A program made the translations under genes and the position numbers. Below, in pieces: positions 1-5,394 of a DNA stretch of 8,010 nucleotides (position 1 is the first letter of the stretch; every line of letters starts with the position of its first letter). The stretch spans positions 1 to 8,010 of the forward strand of contig DASTAE010000164.1 of the NCBI GenBank assembly GCA_035712985.1, given 5' to 3'. The stretch comes from Actinospica sp035712985 (lineage in GTDB: Bacteria; Actinomycetota; Actinomycetes; Streptomycetales; Catenulisporaceae). Below the pieces are notes generated by a model. It saw only the letters and a program-made list of their open reading frames with translations. It did not search any database and was not told the origin of the DNA.

Positions 1-1
1 C

Positions 2-88
2 ATCGCGGAGATGACCGAAGCCGTCCGCGCCCACCGCGAAGGGTTCGACGACAACGCCGGCGCCGACTTCGGCGGATCAGGTGGCTGA
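2..88 (+). CDS. C-terminal end of an unidentified protein (5' end outside window)
   Basis: An open frame enters from the left edge and ends at TGA 86-88. It gives 28 residues (IAEMTEAVRAHREGFDDNAG then a Gly/Asp-rich end). Third codon positions are almost all G or C, as in the other genes here, which supports real coding. The fragment is acidic, with a helix-like stretch followed by a flexible Gly-rich tail. It is too short to assign a family. It converges on the aldose epimerase remnant, whose shifted frame runs down to about position 77. Confidence 0.5.
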   Translation: MAEMTEAVRAHREGFDDNAGADFGGSGG

Positions 89-142
89 AGGGCGGAGCAC
101 AGGTCGTCGATCACTTCCGTCAGCCCGCGGCGCGTAGGCACG

Positions 143-570
143 CTGCATCGGATGGAGGGTCGTGGCCATCACGACGCGGTCCCGCTCATGCAGCACGGCC
201 TGCCAGGCCGCCGGCGCAGCAGACCGTGGATCGCGTTGTTCTTCTCCGGCTCGGTCAACGCCAACCGGTAGTCGGCCCCGTCGAACGAGTACCGCCCGCC
301 GTCCAGACGGTTCGGCCAGGGAACGAGCGGAGCCCCGTGTGCACCGTCGGCCATCGCGTCCACCGCGTAGGGGTGCAGCACATCGCGCTGCCCGTCCCGA
401 TAGGCCCGGATCCCACCGCCGACCTCCACGACCGTCGCACGCTGGTCGCCGAACGCGATCTGAAACTGCCGCCCGGACGGCGCGGCCGGCTGCTTCACCG
501 GCCCGGCCTCCCCTCGGACACGACCCGCCCGACCCTCCTGTTCCGCCTGACCGGCCTGCCTAGCCGACAT
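143..570 (-). pseudogene. Aldose 1-epimerase (galactose mutarotase-like) remnant, frameshifted and truncated
   Basis: Aldose 1-epimerases interconvert the alpha and beta anomers of free sugars in the cytoplasm and are usually about 300 residues long. Reading from ATG 568-570, with a strong AAGGAGGAG site at 581-589, residues 1-34 are a Gln/Gly/Arg-rich extension. Residues 35-119 are clear epimerase N-terminal sequence: GGGIRAY, APLVPWPNR (residues 80-88), YSFDGADYRL and TEPEKNNAIHGLLR, whose His115 lies in a conserved active-site segment. The frame then slips and stops at 169. In the -1 frame from about 206 the family sequence resumes (WQAVLHERD, then TTLHPMQ) down to 143, so a one-base deletion near 205-216 is likely. 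After LHPMQ, where family members continue G-Y/F-P, similarity ends, so the C-terminal two-thirds is gone. This is best treated as a decaying gene. A sequencing error could explain the frameshift but not the missing C-terminus. Confidence 0.8.
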
Positions 571-622
571 GACGTCCCCTCTCCTCCTTACCTTCCTTTT
601 CCGTCCAAGGCCGGCCGGACCG

Positions 623-642
623 CCCCGGCGAGGTGCCCGGGG
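623..642 (-). terminator. Weak GC hairpin between antitoxin and epimerase remnant
   Basis: The arms CCCCGG (623-628) and CCGGGG (637-642) enclose an 8-nt loop, 26 nt beyond the antitoxin stop on the - strand. No T-run follows. It could end antitoxin transcription, but six-base GC arms are common at this base composition. Confidence 0.25.
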
Positions 643-668
643 TTGCCCGGCCGTGCGGCTCGCGGCGC

Positions 669-926
669 CTACTGCCCCTGTTGCTGGTTCTCGTCCGCCT
701 GCTGACCCCGCTGGTCCTGCTGATCCTGCTGATCCTGCAGCTGGTCCTGTCCACCGCCGAGCCGCTTCTCCACCTGGTCCCCGCCCTGCTTGATCTGGTC
801 GTCGTACTCATGGCCCGTGCGCTCGCCGGCGACCTTCTCCGCCTCCTCGACACCCTTGTCGACGTCCTGCGCGTGCTCCTTGCCCATCTGCTCGGCCTTC
901 TTCGCGAAATCGCCCAGATCGCTCAT
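669..926 (-). CDS. MT0933/Rv0909-type antitoxin family protein with Gln/Asp-rich tail
   Basis: This 85-residue, highly charged, cysteine-free protein starts at ATG 924-926 behind a strong GGAGGAGG site at about 933-940. Residues 18-57 (HAQDVDKGVEEAEKV, then the TGHEYDDQI segment and a D-Q-VEKRL helix) match the pattern of small actinobacterial antitoxins of the MT0933/Rv0909 family: K/DKG-hydrophobic-xxA followed by KTGxxYxxxVDKxxD. Residues 59-85 form a low-complexity tail rich in Gln, Asp and Asn, encoded by CAGGAYCAG repeats. In the M. tuberculosis system the partner is a START-like toxin (Rv0910); no such gene lies next to this one, so it appears to be an orphan. A role as a general stress-associated small hydrophilic protein is also possible. 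The gene is divergent from the secreted protein gene across a 227-bp intergenic region. Confidence 0.65.
   Translation of the reverse strand: MSDLGDFAKKAEQMGKEHAQDVDKGVEEAEKVAGERTGHEYDDQIKQGGDQVEKRLGGGQDQLQDQQDQQDQRGQQADENQQQGQ
711..749 (-). repeat. CAGGAYCAG short tandem repeat inside the antitoxin gene
   Basis: Four imperfect copies of CAGGAYCAG (one pair separated by CTG) encode residues 60-72 of the antitoxin-like protein, giving a D-Q-Q pattern. The unit length keeps the frame, so copy number could vary between strains by slippage. Confidence 0.6.
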
Positions 927-943
927 GCGGTCCTCCTCCAACT

Positions 944-968
944 CGGGTCGGTGAACTGACCCGACCCG
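944..968. repeat. Inverted repeat in the antitoxin leader
   Basis: The perfect 8-bp arms CGGGTCGG (944-951) and CCGACCCG (961-968) enclose 9 nt, just upstream of the antitoxin ribosome binding site. It may be an operator or a leader hairpin. The function is unknown. Confidence 0.35.
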
Positions 969-1019
969 GATTGCTCGTCTTTCCGCGACCCAAACGCCCC
1001 GCGGACGGAAGATCCACCA

Positions 1020-1038
1020 TTCGGCCGAGCCGGCCGAA
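1020..1038. repeat. Perfect palindrome in the divergent intergenic region (possible operator)
   Basis: TTCGGCCG-AGC-CGGCCGAA has perfect 8-bp arms and a 3-nt centre. It lies near the middle of the 227-bp region between the divergent antitoxin gene (start 926) and secreted protein gene (start 1154). This placement suits a shared regulator site. No recognisable -35/-10 pair was found beside it. Confidence 0.4.
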
Positions 1039-1153
1039 CGACCCGACGCGGTTCGTGCGCCGGTGGACGATTCGAGCGCCCCCGGTGGCCGCGACGTCCA
1101 CGGGTAGGTTCCGACGTGTCCGCCCCCGCTCCCCCAGCTGCCAAGGAGTGTCA

Positions 1154-1714
1154 ATGACGGCAACCAGGCGGTCCGCCGCCGCGTTCGTCGGTGTCGTGGC
1201 CCTGGCCCTCGGTACGGCGGTGGCCGCGTCCGCGCCGGCCCACGCCGCCGTCGCCACGATCACGTGCACCGGTTGGACGTACACCACCTACACCCCCGGC
1301 CTGACCGACACGGTCCGGCCGACGACCGTGGTCGACCAAGGCCGGCTGAACGTCATCGGCCCGCACAGCCCCACCGGAAGCTGCCTGGCCGTCGGCTCCA
1401 GCGCGACCTCCGGCACCCGCGACGTGACCGCGCTGCTGAACCTCAGCTGCAACGCCATCCTCACCGAGTCCGGCGTCGAGACCATCATCTGGAACGATGG
1501 CCAGTCGACCTCGTTCACCTTCACCGCGACGGCCGCCCACATCGGCTCGAACACCGTCCTGACCGAGACCGGCGACGTCACGACGGGCGAGTTCGCCGGA
1601 GACCACGTCGTCGAGACCTTCACCGCCCCGAACCTCAGCATCCTCGACTGCGCCACCGCCACCGGCGTCGCCAGCCTCGACTACGCCACCGCGATCACGA
1701 TCGCGCCGCTGTAG
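1154..1714 (+). CDS. Secreted four-cysteine protein of unknown function
   Basis: This is a 186-residue precursor. ATG 1154 is preceded by AAGGAG at 1143-1148 with 5-nt spacing, so it is preferred to the in-frame upstream ATG at 971. Residues 1-31 form a Sec signal peptide: TRR at the N-terminus, a hydrophobic core at about 8-25, and AHA at 29-31 as the likely signal peptidase I site. The mature part of about 155 residues is rich in Thr, Ser and Val in alternating, beta-strand-like patterns. It has four cysteines (38, 77, 99, 166), which could form two disulfides outside the cell. Landmarks are YTPGLTDT (46-53), WNDGQSTSFTFTAT (113-126) and EFAGDHVVE (146-154). This layout (Cys near the mature N-terminus, PGLT, xWxxGQTSTFxF, G.F.G..V.E...PNL) resembles a widespread actinobacterial family of small secreted proteins with no known function. 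It converges with the deaminase gene. Confidence 0.85.
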   Translation: MTATRRSAAAFVGVVALALGTAVAASAPAHAAVATITCTGWTYTTYTPGLTDTVRPTTVVDQGRLNVIGPHSPTGSCLAVGSSATSGTRDVTALLNLSCNAILTESGVETIIWNDGQSTSFTFTATAAHIGSNTVLTETGDVTTGEFAGDHVVETFTAPNLSILDCATATGVASLDYATAITIAPL

Positions 1715-1733
1715 GTGCCCGAGAAGTGGGCGC
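1715..1733. terminator. Weak hairpin between convergent genes
   Basis: GTGCCC and GGGCGC (one G-T pair) enclose GAGAAGT directly after the stop codon of the secreted protein gene. Only 40 bp separate this gene from the convergent deaminase gene. It is the only hairpin seen there and it is weak. Confidence 0.3.
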
Positions 1734-1754
1734 GAATGGTAGTAGTGCCGTACA

Positions 1755-2234
1755 TCAGTGTGAGCCCCAGAATCCGCAGTGCGGCGCGGCGGCCTCGTCC
1801 TCCAGCAGTGGGCCGGTGACCTCGGTCGGCCGGCTGCCTCCGGCGAACACCGTGCGGCAGGGGTGGTCGAGGGTCGACACGTCCGGACCGGGGCCCGCGA
1901 TGGCGATCAGGCGCTCCTCGGACAGGCCGTAGACGACCGCGCCGATCCCTGCCCAGAAGATCGCGCCGGAGCACATGGCGCACGGCTCGCACGAGGTGTA
2001 GAGCGTGTAGCCGGGAAGCTGCTCGTGCGGGATCGTGCCCCAGGCCTTGCGCACGAGGTTCGTCTCGGCGTGCCCGGTGACGTCGTTCTCGGTGACCACC
2101 GTGTTCTCCGCCTCCAGCGCGATCGAGCCGTCCGGCGCGACGAGGATCGCGCCGAAGGGATGGTTCCCGTGCTCGCGGGCGTCGGCGGACACCTGGATGG
2201 CGCGGCGCAGGAGCTCCTCGGCGGATGCGGTCAT
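1755..2234 (-). CDS. Zinc-dependent nucleoside/nucleobase deaminase (cytidine deaminase-like fold)
   Basis: This 159-residue cytoplasmic enzyme carries the two hallmark zinc motifs of the CMP/dCMP deaminase superfamily: H-A-E at 55-57 (His55 zinc ligand, Glu57 proton shuttle) and P-C-A-M-C at 84-88 (Cys85 and Cys88 zinc ligands). These lie within TSCEPCAMCSGAIFWAGI. Residues 24-33 (NHPFGAILVA) are the usual N-terminal strand and substrate-pocket segment. Such enzymes remove the amino group from cytosine, guanine, adenine or their nucleosides; the sequence does not decide which. It is not a clear TadA, and the TGHAETNLVR and C-terminal EDEA...GFW features fit the broad group annotated simply as nucleoside deaminase. 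ATG 2232-2234 has only a modest AGGAA site. It lies downstream of the hemerythrin remnant, separated by a hairpin, so it is probably transcribed independently. Confidence 0.88.
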   Translation of the reverse strand: MTASAEELLRRAIQVSADAREHGNHPFGAILVAPDGSIALEAENTVVTENDVTGHAETNLVRKAWGTIPHEQLPGYTLYTSCEPCAMCSGAIFWAGIGAVVYGLSEERLIAIAGPGPDVSTLDHPCRTVFAGGSRPTEVTGPLLEDEAAAPHCGFWGSH

Positions 2235-2321
2235 GGCGGTTCCTGTTCCAGAGACGTCGAAGGCGAGCGCGGGCGGCGATGCCCCACCAGTCTCGCCGAC
2301 CCGTGCCCCTCTGCGTCTCCT

Positions 2322-2354
2322 GGCCGCGCGGCCGCCTCGGCCTACCAGGCGGCC
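2322..2354 (-). terminator. Hairpin downstream of the hemerythrin remnant
   Basis: GGCCGCCT (2330-2337) and AGGCGGCC (2347-2354) are perfect 8-bp arms around 9 nt, six bases past the hemerythrin stop on the - strand. They overlap a second palindrome, GGCCGCGCGGCC, at 2322-2333. The position suits a GC-type terminator without a T-run. Confidence 0.5.
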
Positions 2355-2360
2355 TCCCGG

Positions 2361-2642
2361 TCAGTCGGACTTGTCCGCGTACGCGTCCTTGGCCTTGTCG
2401 AGCATCGCGGCGAACGGTCCGACGACGCGCACCGCCGTCGGCGAGCCGGCGGCCCCGGGATGCGGGTGGGTCGGCGCCTTCTGCTCGGCCTCGAGCAGCT
2501 TCGTCGCCATCCGGCGCTGCTCCTGCTCGTCGCAGTCGGCGTTGACGGCGGGGAACTCCTCCTGCTCCTCGTGCTGCGCGTGCTCCTCGACATCCTGTTC
2601 GAACTGCGCGAACTTCTTGTTGAACTTCGCAAAACCTGCCAT
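2361..2642 (-). pseudogene. 5'-truncated hemerythrin (HHE cation-binding) domain protein
   Basis: The frame gives 93 residues matching only the C-terminal half of actinobacterial hemerythrin-like proteins. It has the late iron-binding helix (FEQDVEEHAQHEEQEEFPAV, with His21, His24, Glu25 and Glu28), then an APTHPHPG linker (about 56-63) and a final FAAMLDKAKDAY helix. A full protein binds a di-iron centre in a four-helix bundle and needs the earlier H...HxxxE ligands, which are absent. The open frame can be extended upstream only to a stop at 2679-2681, through sequence with no hemerythrin character, and ATG 2640-2642 has no ribosome binding site. The break falls next to the htpG terminator hairpin (2657-2694), which suggests a deletion or rearrangement removed the promoter and N-terminal half. 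A short functional four-helix fragment is possible but less likely. Confidence 0.65.
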
Positions 2643-2656
2643 CCGCGCACGACCGT

Positions 2657-2694
2657 GTGGCGCACGAGGTCGGCTGCGCTACCTCGTGCGCCAC
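2657..2694 (-). terminator. htpG terminator hairpin
   Basis: GTGGCGCACGAGGT (2657-2670) and ACCTCGTGCGCCAC (2681-2694) form a perfect 14-bp stem with a 10-nt loop, 9 nt after the htpG stop. There is no T-run, as is common for actinomycete terminators. It also lies directly upstream of the hemerythrin fragment and would block read-through into it. Confidence 0.8.
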
Positions 2695-2703
2695 GCCGGT
2701 TCC

Positions 2704-4617
2704 TCAGAGGGCGGTGGCGAGCCGATCGGCGACCAGGCGGGTGAAGCGGGCCGGGTCCTCGATCTCGCCGCCCTCGGCGAGCACGGCCAGGCCGTAGAGC
2801 AGTTCCGCGCTCTCCTTCAGGGCCTGGTCGTCCGCGTCACGGGCGTGGGCGTCGCGCAAGGAGGTCACGAGCCGGTGGGCGGGGTTGAGTTCGAGGATCC
2901 GCTTGGCGTGCGGGACCGGCTGGCCGGAGGCGCGGTAGAGCCGCTCCAGCGCGGGAGTCAGGTCATTCACATCGCCGACGACACACGCCGGGGAGGCGGT
3001 CAGCCGAGTGGAGATCCTGGTCTCCTTCACGTCCGCGCCGAGGGTTTCGGTGAGGAAGGCGAGCAGTTCGGCGAATGACTCCTTCTCAGGCTGCGCCTCG
3101 GAATCGTCCTGCTGATCCGTGGCCCGCTCGTCCAGATCGACCCGGCCTTTCGCGATCGAGCGCAGCGGGGTGCCGTCGAACTCGGTGATCTGGTCGGCCC
3201 AGACCTCGTCGATCGGGTCGGCGAGGATGAGCACCTCGTAGCCCTTGGCCTGGAAAGCCTCCATGTGCGGGGAGTTCTCGATCGCGGCGCGGGAGGGGCC
3301 GGTCAGGTAGTAGATCTCCTTCTGGCCTTCCTTCATCCGCTCGAGGTAGCCGCGCAGCGTGGTCGGCTCGGCGGCGTCGCGGGTGGAGTCGAGCAGGAGC
3401 AGATCCAGCAGAGCCTCGCGGTTGTCGGCGTCCTCGAGCAGTCCTTCCTTCAGGGCGCGGCCGAAGGCGTCGAAGAAGCCGCGGTACTTCTCGGCGTCGC
3501 GGGTCTGCAGGTCCTTGGCGGTGGCCAGCACCTTCTTGACCAGGCGACGGCGTACGCCGCGGATGTGCCGGTCGTGTTGGAGCAGCTCGCGCGAGACGTT
3601 CAGCGACAGGTCGTGCGCATCGACGACACCTTTGACGAACCGCAGGTAATGCGGCATCAGGGCGTCGCACTCGTCCATGATGAACACGCGGTTGACGTAC
3701 AGGTGCACCCCGCGCTTCGCGTCACGGGTGTAGAGGTCGAAGGGCGCGTGGGAGGGCAGGAACAGCAGGGCGTCGTAGGCGAAGGTGCCCTCGGAGTTGA
3801 AGTGGATGGTCTCGAGCGGGTCGGTCCAGTCGTGCGCGATCTGCTGGTAGAACTCGCGGTACTCGTCCTCGGTGATCTCCTTGGCGGGCCTGGACCACAG
3901 AGCCTTCATCGAGTTGATCGTCTTGGGTTCCTCGACCGTGGTGCCCTCGTCGTTCGAGGTGGTCCGGATCAGGCGGATGGGCCAGCGGATGAAGTCCGAG
4001 TACTGCTTGACGATCTTCCGGATCTGCGCCTCGGCGGTGTAGTCGAACACGTGGTCGTCCGTGTCGACGGGCTTGAGGTGCAGGGTGACCGAGGTGCCCT
4101 GCGGGGCGTCGGGGGCGGGCTCGATCCGGTAGGTGTCCTCGCCGGTCGACTCCCAGCGGGTACCGCCCTCCTCCCCGGCGCGGCGGGTCGTGAGGGTGAC
4201 CTTGTCGGCGACCATGAACGCGGAGTAGAACCCGACACCGAACTGCCCGATGAGCGTGTTCGAGGCCTCGGCGTCCTTGGCGGCCTTGAGCTTCTCCAGC
4301 AGGCCCGCGGTGCCGGACTTGGCGATCGTGCCGATCAGGTCGATCACTTCGTCGCGGGTCATGCCGACGCCGTTGTCGCGCACCGTGAGGGTCCGCGCGT
4401 CGGCGTCCGGGTGGATCTCGATGTGCAGATCCGCGGTGTCCGCGGCGAGGTCGGAGTCCTGGAGCGATTCGAGGCGGAGCTTGTCCAGGGCGTCGGACGC
4501 GTTGGAGATCAGCTCGCGCAGGAAGATGTCCTTGTTCGAGTACAGCGAGTGCACCACCAGGTGCAGCAGTTGCCGGGTTTCGGCCTGGAACTGAAGGGTC
4601 TCGCTTCCGCCGGACAC
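2704..4617 (-). CDS. htpG: HtpG, bacterial Hsp90 molecular chaperone
   Basis: This is a full-length 637-residue protein, the usual HtpG size. HtpG is a cytosolic ATP-dependent dimeric chaperone that remodels client proteins late in folding and under stress. The N-terminal GHKL ATPase domain is complete: FLRELISNASDALDKLR (residues 32-48, with catalytic Glu35 and Mg-binding Asn39), DNGVGM (81-86), GTIAKSGT (96-103) and IGQFGVGFYSAF (123-134) forming the lid and glycine-rich loop. The middle domain has LYVNRVFIMDEC and LSLNVSRELLQ, containing the Arg that contacts ATP gamma-phosphate. The C-terminal dimerisation region is present and ends EDPARFTRLVADRLATAL. GTG 4615-4617 has AGGAG at 4626-4630 with 8-nt spacing. 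The gene lies 145 bp downstream of hsp20 on the same strand with no obvious promoter of its own in the gap. It may therefore be partly co-transcribed with hsp20, across the palindrome at 4679-4704. Confidence 0.97.
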   Translation of the reverse strand: MSGGSETLQFQAETRQLLHLVVHSLYSNKDIFLRELISNASDALDKLRLESLQDSDLAADTADLHIEIHPDADARTLTVRDNGVGMTRDEVIDLIGTIAKSGTAGLLEKLKAAKDAEASNTLIGQFGVGFYSAFMVADKVTLTTRRAGEEGGTRWESTGEDTYRIEPAPDAPQGTSVTLHLKPVDTDDHVFDYTAEAQIRKIVKQYSDFIRWPIRLIRTTSNDEGTTVEEPKTINSMKALWSRPAKEITEDEYREFYQQIAHDWTDPLETIHFNSEGTFAYDALLFLPSHAPFDLYTRDAKRGVHLYVNRVFIMDECDALMPHYLRFVKGVVDAHDLSLNVSRELLQHDRHIRGVRRRLVKKVLATAKDLQTRDAEKYRGFFDAFGRALKEGLLEDADNREALLDLLLLDSTRDAAEPTTLRGYLERMKEGQKEIYYLTGPSRAAIENSPHMEAFQAKGYEVLILADPIDEVWADQITEFDGTPLRSIAKGRVDLDERATDQQDDSEAQPEKESFAELLAFLTETLGADVKETRISTRLTASPACVVGDVNDLTPALERLYRASGQPVPHAKRILELNPAHRLVTSLRDAHARDADDQALKESAELLYGLAVLAEGGEIEDPARFTRLVADRLATAL

Positions 4618-4678
4618 GGGCGGTGCTCCTTTGGGCTCGGTGACGCGGTGGGTTTCGACGGCTTCGGGGGTCCTCCCG

Positions 4679-4704
4679 CCCCTGCCCGCGGCCGCGGGCA
4701 GGGG
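4679..4704. repeat. Perfect 26-bp palindrome between hsp20 and htpG
   Basis: CCCCTGCCCGCGG is followed immediately by its exact reverse complement. Flanking it are CCTCCCGCC (4672-4680) and GGCGGGAGG (4723-4731), a second overlapping inverted pair. It lies 58 nt past the hsp20 stop and 61 nt before the htpG start codon. It may be a transcription terminator or attenuator for hsp20, or a DNA site. No T-run follows on the - strand. Confidence 0.65.
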
Positions 4705-4762
4705 AACCGGGGCGCGGGCGGCGGCGGGAGGTCAGGGGTGCGGGGTGTCGGTCAGCGGCGGG

Positions 4763-5209
4763 TCAGGCGTTGATCTCCCTGCGCTCGTGCTCGCCGGTCG
4801 CGGTGATCTCGATCCTGCGGGGCTTGGCCTTCTCGGCGATCGGGATGCGCAGGGTGAGCACGCCGGCGTTGTAGTCGGCGTCGATCCGGTCGGCGTCCAG
4901 GGTGTCGCCGAGGAAGAGCTGCCGGGAGAAGACTCCGAGCGGTCGCTCGGCCACCTGCATCTCGAACTTCTCGCCGGTGTGCACCGGGCGGCGTTCGGCC
5001 TTGACCGTGAGCACGTTGCGCTCGACCTGGAGCTCGATCGCGGACGGGTCGATGCCGGGCAGGTCGAAGCAGACCACGTAGGTCTCGCCGTCGCGGTAGG
5101 CGTCCATCGGCATCGGGGTCGGGCGGGACCAGGTTCCGGTGCCGGCGGTGCCGAGCAGCTGGGTGGCGAGCCGGTCCAGCTCGCGGAAGGGGTCGGTGCG
5201 CATCAACAT
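4763..5209 (-). CDS. hsp18: Hsp20/alpha-crystallin family small heat-shock protein (Hsp18-like)
   Basis: This 148-residue ATP-independent holdase forms oligomers that bind unfolding proteins in the cytoplasm. It opens with MLMRTDPFRELDRL, the typical actinobacterial Hsp18/Hsp20 start. The alpha-crystallin domain spans about residues 33-137, with PMDAYRDGETYVVCFDLPGI, VLTVKAERR and the hallmark A/D-x-x-x-GVLTLRIPI near 115-125, followed by a short tail. A longer reading frame upstream is rejected because ATG 5207-5209 has a perfect AAGGAGG at 5218-5224 with 8-nt spacing. The promoter (5283-5311) contains a RheA-type operator, and the roughly 67-nt leader contains a hairpin (5241-5266). The gene is preceded on the same strand by a RheA-like regulator gene and followed by htpG. 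Heat-inducible control by that regulator is inferred from the operator. Confidence 0.93.
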   Translation of the reverse strand: MLMRTDPFRELDRLATQLLGTAGTGTWSRPTPMPMDAYRDGETYVVCFDLPGIDPSAIELQVERNVLTVKAERRPVHTGEKFEMQVAERPLGVFSRQLFLGDTLDADRIDADYNAGVLTLRIPIAEKAKPRRIEITATGEHERREINA

Positions 5210-5240
5210 CGAAACAGCCTCCTTGTGAGTCAGAGCGGGC

Positions 5241-5266
5241 CCGGACCCGACCGGCCGGGGGTCCGG
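5241..5266 (-). promoter_or_regulatory. Hairpin in the hsp20 5' leader
   Basis: CCGGACCC (5241-5248) and GGGTCCGG (5259-5266) form a perfect 8-bp stem around a 10-nt GC-rich loop. It lies in the predicted hsp20 mRNA leader, between the -10 (5283-5288) and the ribosome binding site (5218-5224). It does not cover the ribosome binding site, so a classical thermometer that masks it is not evident. mRNA stability control or an attenuation role is possible. Confidence 0.5.
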
Positions 5267-5282
5267 TGTGCCTTCGCCAACT

Positions 5283-5311
5283 TTTCTAGCATGTCGTCGT
5301 TCCGATGACAA
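5283..5311 (-). promoter_or_regulatory. hsp20 promoter (TTGTCA / extended -10)
   Basis: On the - strand, a -35-like TTGTCA (5311-5306) is separated by 17 nt from TAGAAA (5288-5283), with TGC just before it as an extended -10. Positions 5287-5311 are identical at 21 of 25 bases to the block at 6078-6102 on the other strand, upstream of the STAS gene. Transcription would start near 5276. The spacer is filled by the operator at 5292-5310, so a bound repressor would block RNA polymerase. Confidence 0.7.
5292..5310. promoter_or_regulatory. RheA-type operator O1 (hsp20)
   Basis: TGTCGTC-N5-GATGACA is an inverted repeat of two 7-bp half-sites with a single mismatch. From memory, RheA of Streptomyces albus binds TGTCATC-N5-GATGACA at the hsp18 promoter; the spacing is identical and one base differs. 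It lies entirely between the -35 and -10 of the hsp20 promoter. Confidence 0.75.
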
Positions 5312-5318
5312 CCCGGCA

Positions 5319-5337
5319 TGTCGCCATTGGGGTGACG
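5319..5337. promoter_or_regulatory. Degenerate second RheA-like operator upstream of hsp20
   Basis: TGTCGCC-N5-GGTGACG has the same 7-5-7 layout, and each half-site matches TGTCATC/GATGACA at 5 of 7 positions. Its centre lies 27 bp upstream of O1. A 25-bp window over it (5314-5338) matches the O1 block at 17 positions, including GACATGC. It may be an auxiliary site or a decayed copy. Confidence 0.35.
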
Positions 5338-5367
5338 AGGCGGAATCGGGAGAATCTCCCCAGGTCA

Positions 5368-5394
5368 CGGCTTCGGGGCACGCCGCCGGAGCCG
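5368..5394 (-). terminator. Hairpin after the RheA-like gene
   Basis: CGGCTTCG (5368-5375) pairs with CGGAGCCG (5387-5394), 8 bp with one G-T pair and an 11-nt loop, directly abutting the regulator's stop codon. A smaller palindrome, GGGAGAATCTCCC, follows at 5348-5360. Together they probably end regulator transcription before the hsp20 promoter. Confidence 0.5.

Noticed and set aside
711..749. CRISPR-like array
   Set aside because: The units are 9 bp, contiguous and in frame, with no spacers. They are a coding microsatellite-type repeat.
1102..1107. GGGTAG as a sigma-B type -10 upstream of the secreted protein gene
   Set aside because: No GTTT-like -35 is found at the required 14-16 nt, and the last base does not fit GGGTAY.
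1681..2694. 337-codon - strand frame and 321/347-codon + strand frames over the deaminase and hemerythrin region
   Set aside because: The products are Arg/Ala/Ser-rich, typical of wrong-frame reading. The deaminase frame with intact zinc motifs explains the region.
3265..4773. 502-codon open frame on the + strand opposite htpG
   Set aside because: It is the mirror of a strongly coding gene in high-GC DNA. Its translation is Val/Gly/Leu-rich with no family features, while the - strand gives complete HtpG.
5210..5345. HspR (HAIR) or CIRCE element upstream of hsp20
   Set aside because: No CTTGAGT-N7-ACTCAAG or TTAGCACTC-type repeat is present. The inverted repeat there is the RheA-type TGTC...GACA.
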